A program made the position numbers and the translations under genes. A stretch of 39,003 nucleotides of DNA from Ruminococcaceae bacterium UBA2656 (GTDB lineage: Bacteria > Bacillota > Clostridia > Oscillospirales > Acutalibacteraceae). Positions 34,549-39,003 of this stretch are shown here, piece by piece. The stretch is from positions 40,494-79,496 of the forward strand of contig DENA01000013.1 of assembly GCA_002359465.1 (NCBI GenBank), given 5' to 3'. Under the pieces are notes generated by a model that saw only the letters and a list, made by a program, of their open reading frames with translations, had not been told where the DNA came from and searched no databases. Position 1 is the first letter of the stretch, and every line of letters begins with the position of its first letter.

Positions 34549-35964
34549 ATGATTCTTGATTATATCGGCTTACAAGAAATTAACGGTTCTCTGATTGTTT
34601 TGGACGATGTTGAGAACGCTTCGTTTGAAGAGGTCGTTGATATCCGTCTGGAAGACGGCACCATGCGGCAGGGACGAATTGTTCAGATGGAGGGCAGCCG
34701 TGTCGTTATCCAGGTGTTTGAAGGCACCCGCGGCATCTCCCTTGACAACACCAGCACCAGGCTGATGGGGCATCCGATGGAGATGCCGCTTTCACCGGAA
34801 ATTCTGGGCCGTGTATTCGGCGGCTCCGGACGCCCGATTGACGGCCTTGGTGATATTTTCCCCGTGAAAAAAGCCAATATCAACGGTACGCCGATCAATC
34901 CGGTATCCAGAGAATATCCGAAAAACTATATCAATACCGGTATTTCCACAATCGACACTCTGATGACGCTGATCCGCGGCCAGAAGCTCCCGATCTTTTC
35001 CGGTTCCGGAATGAAACACAACGAGCTGGCAGTCCAGATTGCAAGACAGTCTAAAATCAGCGACGACAGCGGCAGCAACTTTGCCATCGTTTTTGCCGCC
35101 ATGGGTGTAAAAAATGATGTCGCCGAATACTTCCGCCGCTCCTTTGACGAGTCCGGCGTGCTGCAAAAGGTTGTTATGTTCCTGAACCTTGCAAACGACC
35201 CGATCATCGAAAGGATTCTGACTCCCCGCTGCGCGCTGACCGTTGCGGAATACCTCGCCTTTGAGCTTGGGATGCACATCCTTGTCATTATGACGGATAT
35301 GACCTCCTATGCGGAAGCGCTGCGCGAATTCAGCTCTTCCAAGGGAGAAATTCCGGGCAGAAAGGGCTTTCCGGGCTACCTGTACTCGGATCTGGCCTCC
35401 CTGTATGAGCGGGCTGGTATGATCCGCGGCAAAAAAGGCTCCGTCACGCAGATTCCGATTTTGACCATGCCAAACGACGATGTGACCCACCCAGTGCCCG
35501 ACCTGACCGGCTATATTACCGAGGGCCAAATCGTGCTTGACCGTACGCTGGACAGTTCCGGCTTCTATCCGCCGGTAGCCGTGCTGCCTTCCCTTTCCCG
35601 TCTGATGACGGACGGCATCGGCGCGGGCTACACGCGCGAAGATCATTCGGCGCTCTCCAACCAGCTTTTCGCATCTTATGCAAAGGTCATGGATGCCCGT
35701 TCGCTGGCTTCGGTTATCGGTGAGGAGGAGCTCTCCCCCGTTGACAAGAAATATATTGAATTCGGCAAACTGTTTGAGTCCCAGTTTGTCAACCAGGGCT
35801 TTAACGAGAACCGTACCATAGACCAGAGCCTTGATTTGGGCTGGAACCTTCTTTCCACGCTGCCGCGCAGCGAACTGGACCGTGTGGACGACGCTACCCT
35901 TGAGAAATATTACGACAAGGTCAGGGAACCGGAAAAAACCGATGCGGAAACGCCAAAAGAATGA
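34549..35964 (+). CDS. ntpB: V/A-type ATPase non-catalytic subunit B
   Basis: Subunit B alternates with A in the head and supplies the arginine finger. The 471-residue product has the family's diverged P-loop position [17 protein letters not shown] (no GKT), [57 protein letters not shown] and [21 protein letters not shown]. The ATG at 34549 follows AAGGTGG. The short acidic tail after DKVREPEK is normal. Gene order A-B-D is universal. Confidence 0.98.
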   Translation: MILDYIGLQEINGSLIVLDDVENASFEEVVDIRLEDGTMRQGRIVQMEGSRVVIQVFEGTRGISLDNTSTRLMGHPMEMPLSPEILGRVFGGSGRPIDGLGDIFPVKKANINGTPINPVSREYPKNYINTGISTIDTLMTLIRGQKLPIFSGSGMKHNELAVQIARQSKISDDSGSNFAIVFAAMGVKNDVAEYFRRSFDESGVLQKVVMFLNLANDPIIERILTPRCALTVAEYLAFELGMHILVIMTDMTSYAEALREFSSSKGEIPGRKGFPGYLYSDLASLYERAGMIRGKKGSVTQIPILTMPNDDVTHPVPDLTGYITEGQIVLDRTLDSSGFYPPVAVLPSLSRLMTDGIGAGYTREDHSALSNQLFASYAKVMDARSLASVIGEEELSPVDKKYIEFGKLFESQFVNQGFNENRTIDQSLDLGWNLLSTLPRSELDRVDDATLEKYYDKVREPEKTDAETPKE

Positions 35965-36012
35965 TATGGTCAGGCAGCATCGATTTTACCAACCAAAAGG
36001 AGGTGAGCCGCA

Positions 36013-36627
36013 TTGAGCAACCAGATAGTCCCTACAAAAGGCAACCTGCTCGCCACAAAGAAATCCCTTGCGCTTTCGCGCACCGGCTTTGATCTTCTTG
36101 ACCGTAAACGCAATATTCTGATCCGTGAAATGATGGCTCTGATTGAACGGGCAGCAAAAATTCAGAGTGTAATCGATAATACGTACGATGAAGCTTATGC
36201 CGCGCTGCAAAGAGCCAATATCACTCTGGGCATCTGCAACGAGCTGTCCCGCACGGTTCCGCTTGACAACAACCTGAATGTGGCCTACAGAAGCGTGATG
36301 GGGGTTGAGATTCCGATGGTTTCGTTTGATACGGTATGCGCGCCGATTCCTTTCGGACTGAATTCCACCAACATTACGCTTGACAACGCATATATCAAAT
36401 TCAACGAAGTGAAGCGGCTGACCGCCGAACTGGCGGAAGTGGAAAACAGTGTTTACCGGCTGGCGGACGCAATCAAAAAAACACAGAAAAGAGCCAACGC
36501 GCTGAAAAATATTATGATTCCCCGATTTGAGCAAACAGTGAAGTTTATTTCAGACGCACTGGAAGAAAAAGACCGGGAAGAGTTTTCCCGTCTAAAGGTC
36601 ATTAAAAGGCAGAAAACCGGTAAATAA
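36013..36627 (+). CDS. ntpD: V/A-type ATPase axle subunit D
   Basis: Subunit D is the long coiled-coil axle that turns inside the head. The 204-residue protein has matched N- and C-terminal helices (VPTKGNLLATKKSLALSRTGFDLLDRKRNIL and RRANALKNI-like IPRFEQTVKFISDALEE) and the family motif MIPRFEQT. The start is TTG 36013 with a near-perfect AAAGGAGGTGA six bases before it. It is the last gene; its TAA stop already lies in the terminator palindrome. Confidence 0.97.
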   Translation: MSNQIVPTKGNLLATKKSLALSRTGFDLLDRKRNILIREMMALIERAAKIQSVIDNTYDEAYAALQRANITLGICNELSRTVPLDNNLNVAYRSVMGVEIPMVSFDTVCAPIPFGLNSTNITLDNAYIKFNEVKRLTAELAEVENSVYRLADAIKKTQKRANALKNIMIPRFEQTVKFISDALEEKDREEFSRLKVIKRQKTGK

Positions 36628-36659
36628 AAAGGATGCGTCCCGCGGGACGCATCCTTTTT
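36626..36659. terminator. Bidirectional terminator between ntpD and ackA
   Basis: A perfect palindrome of two 17-base halves (36626-36642 and 36643-36659) with A5 and T5 ends gives a strong hairpin with a U tract in either direction. It can end both the ATPase operon on the plus strand and ackA on the minus strand, whose stop lies 15 bases away. Confidence 0.92.
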
Positions 36660-36673
36660 ATTCTTTAATGATA

Positions 36674-37927
36674 TCAGATATCTTCCAGATCAACGACTGT
36701 CTTGTCCTCTGTGGAAGCATAATTCAATTTCTCAACAATTTCCTTGGTATCGCGGGCGATTACAAGCTCTTCATTCGTCGGAATGACATAGACGGCAACC
36801 TTTGAATCGTAGGTGGAAATTTTGCCCTCGCGGCCGGAAACCATTTTGTCGTTCAGGACCGGATCAATTTTCACACCGAAGAATTTCAATCCTCGGCACA
36901 CCGCATAGCGCAGATGGGACTGGTTTTCACCAAGACCGGCTGTAAACACGATGCAGTCAAGGCCGTTCATCGCCGCCGCGTAGGAACCGACATATTTGAT
37001 AATCTGGTAAGAGAGCATCTCATGGGCAAGGATTGCCTTGGGATCGCCTTCTATTTCCGCTTTTGTAACATCGCGGTCATCGCTGTGGCCGCTGATGCCG
37101 AGCAGACCGGATTTTTTATTCAGGATCTCATCCATCTGGGAGGGTGTCAGGTTTTCTTTTTCCATGATGAAGGTAACGACCGACGGGTCAAGGGAACCGG
37201 AACGGGTACCCATCATAAAGCCGTCAAGCGGCGTCAGGCCCATGCTGGTGTCGATCACATTGCCGCCCTTGATGGCTGCGATGGAGGAACCGTTGCCGAT
37301 GTGGCAGGTAACCATGTTGATATCCTCAATCGGCTGATGCATCAAATGCGCGCAGCGATGGCTCACATAGCGGTGGGACGTGCCGTGGAAGCCGTAGCGG
37401 CGGATTTTGTACTTCTCATAGTATTCATACGGAATGGCAAACATATAAGCTTTTTTAGGCATAGTGGAATGGAATGAAGTGTCAAAAACAACGCATTCAG
37501 GCACATCCTTTCCGAAAACCTCGCGGCAGGCCAGAATTCCCTGAAGTTCGGGCCCGTTGTGCAGCGGGGCAAGCGGAATCAGACTCTTGATGCCTTCAAT
37601 GACGTCGTCATTGATAAAAAGGGATTTGCTGAAGATTGCGCCGCCCTGGGCAACGCGGTGGCCGATTGCCGTAACCTCTGATAAGTCCTTGACAACACCG
37701 ACCTGTTTATCCGTTAAAGCTGCCGTTACCAGCTTGAATGCTTCTTTATGATCGGACATTGCAACCTGCATGTCTTTTTTGCGGCCGTCTGCGGTTTTAT
37801 GGGTAAAGGTACCTCCCTCTATCCCTATGCGCTCGCAGTTCCCTTTTGCAAGCATCGCTTCGGTGTCCATATCAATCAGCTGATACTTCAGCGAAGAACT
37901 GCCCGCATTTATTACCAAAATCTTCAT
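36674..37927 (-). CDS. ackA: Acetate kinase
   Basis: AckA converts acetyl-phosphate and ADP to acetate and ATP, a main ATP source in fermenters; the reaction is reversible. The 417-residue protein has LVINAGSSSLKYQLID at the N-terminus, GHRVAQGG, the substrate site FDTSFHSTMP, RRYGFHGTSHRYV, CHIGNGSSIAAIKGG and GTRSGSLDPSVVTF, all in order, with a slightly long acidic C-terminus. ATG 37927 has AGGAGG at good spacing. No pta gene adjoins on this side. It diverges from tmcAL. Confidence 0.99.
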   Translation of the reverse strand: MKILVINAGSSSLKYQLIDMDTEAMLAKGNCERIGIEGGTFTHKTADGRKKDMQVAMSDHKEAFKLVTAALTDKQVGVVKDLSEVTAIGHRVAQGGAIFSKSLFINDDVIEGIKSLIPLAPLHNGPELQGILACREVFGKDVPECVVFDTSFHSTMPKKAYMFAIPYEYYEKYKIRRYGFHGTSHRYVSHRCAHLMHQPIEDINMVTCHIGNGSSIAAIKGGNVIDTSMGLTPLDGFMMGTRSGSLDPSVVTFIMEKENLTPSQMDEILNKKSGLLGISGHSDDRDVTKAEIEGDPKAILAHEMLSYQIIKYVGSYAAAMNGLDCIVFTAGLGENQSHLRYAVCRGLKFFGVKIDPVLNDKMVSGREGKISTYDSKVAVYVIPTNEELVIARDTKEIVEKLNYASTEDKTVVDLEDI

Positions 37928-38052
37928 TCTCTTTCCTCCTAAAATCGCTTTTATTATAATGAGCGGCTATTGAATCCGCTTTGATAATACTGTATATTAT
38001 AATAGTACATTTATCTATGAAATTCAAGGAAATTCAGGGAGTTTATCATAAA
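37928..38052. promoter_or_regulatory. Divergent ackA/tmcAL control region with inverted repeat
   Basis: On the minus strand TATAAT (37953-37958) lies 25 bases before the ackA start but lacks a clear -35 box. A small inverted repeat AGCGG/CCGCT (37962-37966 and 37976-37980) sits just upstream of that -10 and overlaps the -35 region of the tmcAL promoter, so one regulator could touch both. The repeat is short and may be chance. Confidence 0.35.
37970..37998 (+). promoter_or_regulatory. Probable tmcAL promoter
   Basis: The plus strand has -35 TTGAAT (37970-37975), a 17-base spacer and -10 TATATT (37993-37998), 54 bases before the tmcAL ATG. Each box misses one or two consensus bases. Confidence 0.5.
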
Positions 38053-39003
38053 ATGCTTGTGGCCGGAATCGTTTCTGAATATAATCCGTTTCATAACGGA
38101 CATGCCGCGCTGATCGCACAGACCCGCTCTGCGGGCGCAACCCACATTGCCGCGGTAATGAGCGGCAACTTTGTGCAGCGCGGCGAACCGGCGATCCTGT
38201 CCAAATGGGCACGGACAAAACAGGCGCTGGAAAACGGCGTTGACCTTGTTGTGGAGCTGCCGCTGCCGTGGGCGCTTTCAGGAGCAGAAAAATTTGCATA
38301 CGGCGGAATTGCGCTGCTGGACGCGATGGGAATCGGCATGCTGAGCTTTGGCAGTGAAAGCGGAAAGCTGGAAGATCTTCATAAAGCGGAACAGGCGCTC
38401 GGCTCAGCGGAGCTTTGGGAAAGCATCCGGTCCGGGCTGAAAAGCGGGGCAACCTTTGCAAAAGCAAGGCAGAACGCGGTCGCCGGCCTGTTTGACGAAA
38501 AAACCGCGGAGCTTCTGCGCGAACCGAACAATATTTTAGGAGTAGAATACCTGAAAGCACTCATGAAGCTGAATTCAAACATCCTTCCGTTTACCATAAA
38601 ACGTGTCGGCGCCGCACACGACGCAAACAAATCGGACGGCCCGGTGGCCTCCGCTTCACAGATACGAGGGCTGATGCGCTCCGGGGGAGATTTTTCCCCT
38701 CTGATGCCGCTTTCCGCGGCAATAACGGCAAGGCATGAAATGGAAGCCGGAAACGCACCCGCCAGTATTGCACCCGTCGAGCGGGCCATTCTGGCAAAGC
38801 TGAGAACCATGAACCGCAGGGAATTCGCCGCCCTGCCCGATATCAGCGAAGGGCTTGAAAACCGGATATACGCCGCGGCGCAGAGAGCCGCAGGTCTGGA
38901 TGATGTATATTCCTTCATTAAATCCAAAAGATACACCCATGCAAGAATCAGGCGAATCATCCTTTCCGCTTTTCTGGGTCTGGATTCCTCCATGAGTTCC
39001 GGG
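38053..39003 (+). CDS. tmcAL: tRNA(Met) cytidine acetate ligase (3' part outside window)
   Basis: TmcAL (formerly YlbM) activates acetate with ATP to acetyl-AMP and transfers the acetyl group to the wobble cytidine (C34) of elongator tRNA-Met. The 317 visible codons include the nucleotidyl-transferase motif GIVSEYNPFHNGH at the N-terminus, MSGNFVQRGEPAILSKWART, GVDLVVELPLPWALS and FGSESG. The family is about 400 residues, so the end is outside the window. ATG 38053 has AGGGAG about ten bases upstream, somewhat wide. It diverges from ackA, whose product is its substrate. Confidence 0.95.
   Translation, partial: MLVAGIVSEYNPFHNGHAALIAQTRSAGATHIAAVMSGNFVQRGEPAILSKWARTKQALENGVDLVVELPLPWALSGAEKFAYGGIALLDAMGIGMLSFGSESGKLEDLHKAEQALGSAELWESIRSGLKSGATFAKARQNAVAGLFDEKTAELLREPNNILGVEYLKALMKLNSNILPFTIKRVGAAHDANKSDGPVASASQIRGLMRSGGDFSPLMPLSAAITARHEMEAGNAPASIAPVERAILAKLRTMNRREFAALPDISEGLENRIYAAAQRAAGLDDVYSFIKSKRYTHARIRRIILSAFLGLDSSMSSG

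Noticed and set aside
1..39003. CRISPR array, prophage, insertion sequence or defence island
   Set aside because: No evenly spaced direct repeats, transposase, integrase, toxin-antitoxin or phage genes were found; nearly all sequence is accounted for by core genes.

Overview
The window is a gene-dense bacterial chromosome segment (roughly 50% G+C by eye, strong GGAGG-type ribosome sites, several TTG/GTG starts). It carries spoIIR, addAB, a V/A-type ATPase operon, a dprA-topA-trmFO block and an rnc-smc block. Together these point to an anaerobic, spore-forming Firmicute of class Clostridia. An Oscillospiraceae/Ruminococcaceae-type relative is my best guess from protein character and gene order, but I cannot prove it without a search. 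I see no rRNA, tRNA, insertion sequence, prophage or CRISPR array.

Layout. 1-8930 (minus strand): topA-trmFO-plsX-rnc-radical SAM-smc, six tightly packed or overlapping genes for DNA topology, tRNA methylation, phospholipid synthesis, RNA processing and chromosome condensation, led by a promoter and a structured leader; smc runs off the left edge. 8937-12430 (minus): infC-rpmI-rplT behind a strong promoter and an L20-type attenuator leader, then a TrmH-family methyltransferase and dprA, closed by a terminator. 12434-19329 (minus): addB-addA, the recombination helicase-nuclease. 19428-20755: spoIIR (minus) diverges from a VanZ-like membrane gene (plus). 20750-25715 (minus): msrC alone, then a five-gene run: PHP phosphatase, Lrp regulator, aminotransferase, ispE and an FAH-family enzyme. 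26052-27719 (plus): an ACT-domain protein and its UPF0210 partner. 27814-36659 (plus): a complete nine-gene V/A-type ATPase operon with a promoter and a perfect-palindrome terminator. 36674-39003: ackA (minus) diverges from tmcAL (plus, runs off the right edge).

Most of the window is core housekeeping with ordinary synteny, and I found no convincing new defence or mobile system. The points most worth a second look are: the proteolipid subunit K, which has a long non-canonical N-terminal half and no visible Na+-site glutamine; the still poorly understood ACT/UPF0210 pair; the divergent ackA/tmcAL arrangement, which puts acetate production beside an acetate-using tRNA modifier; the infC leader with an ATT start codon; and a palindrome family present twice between genes.
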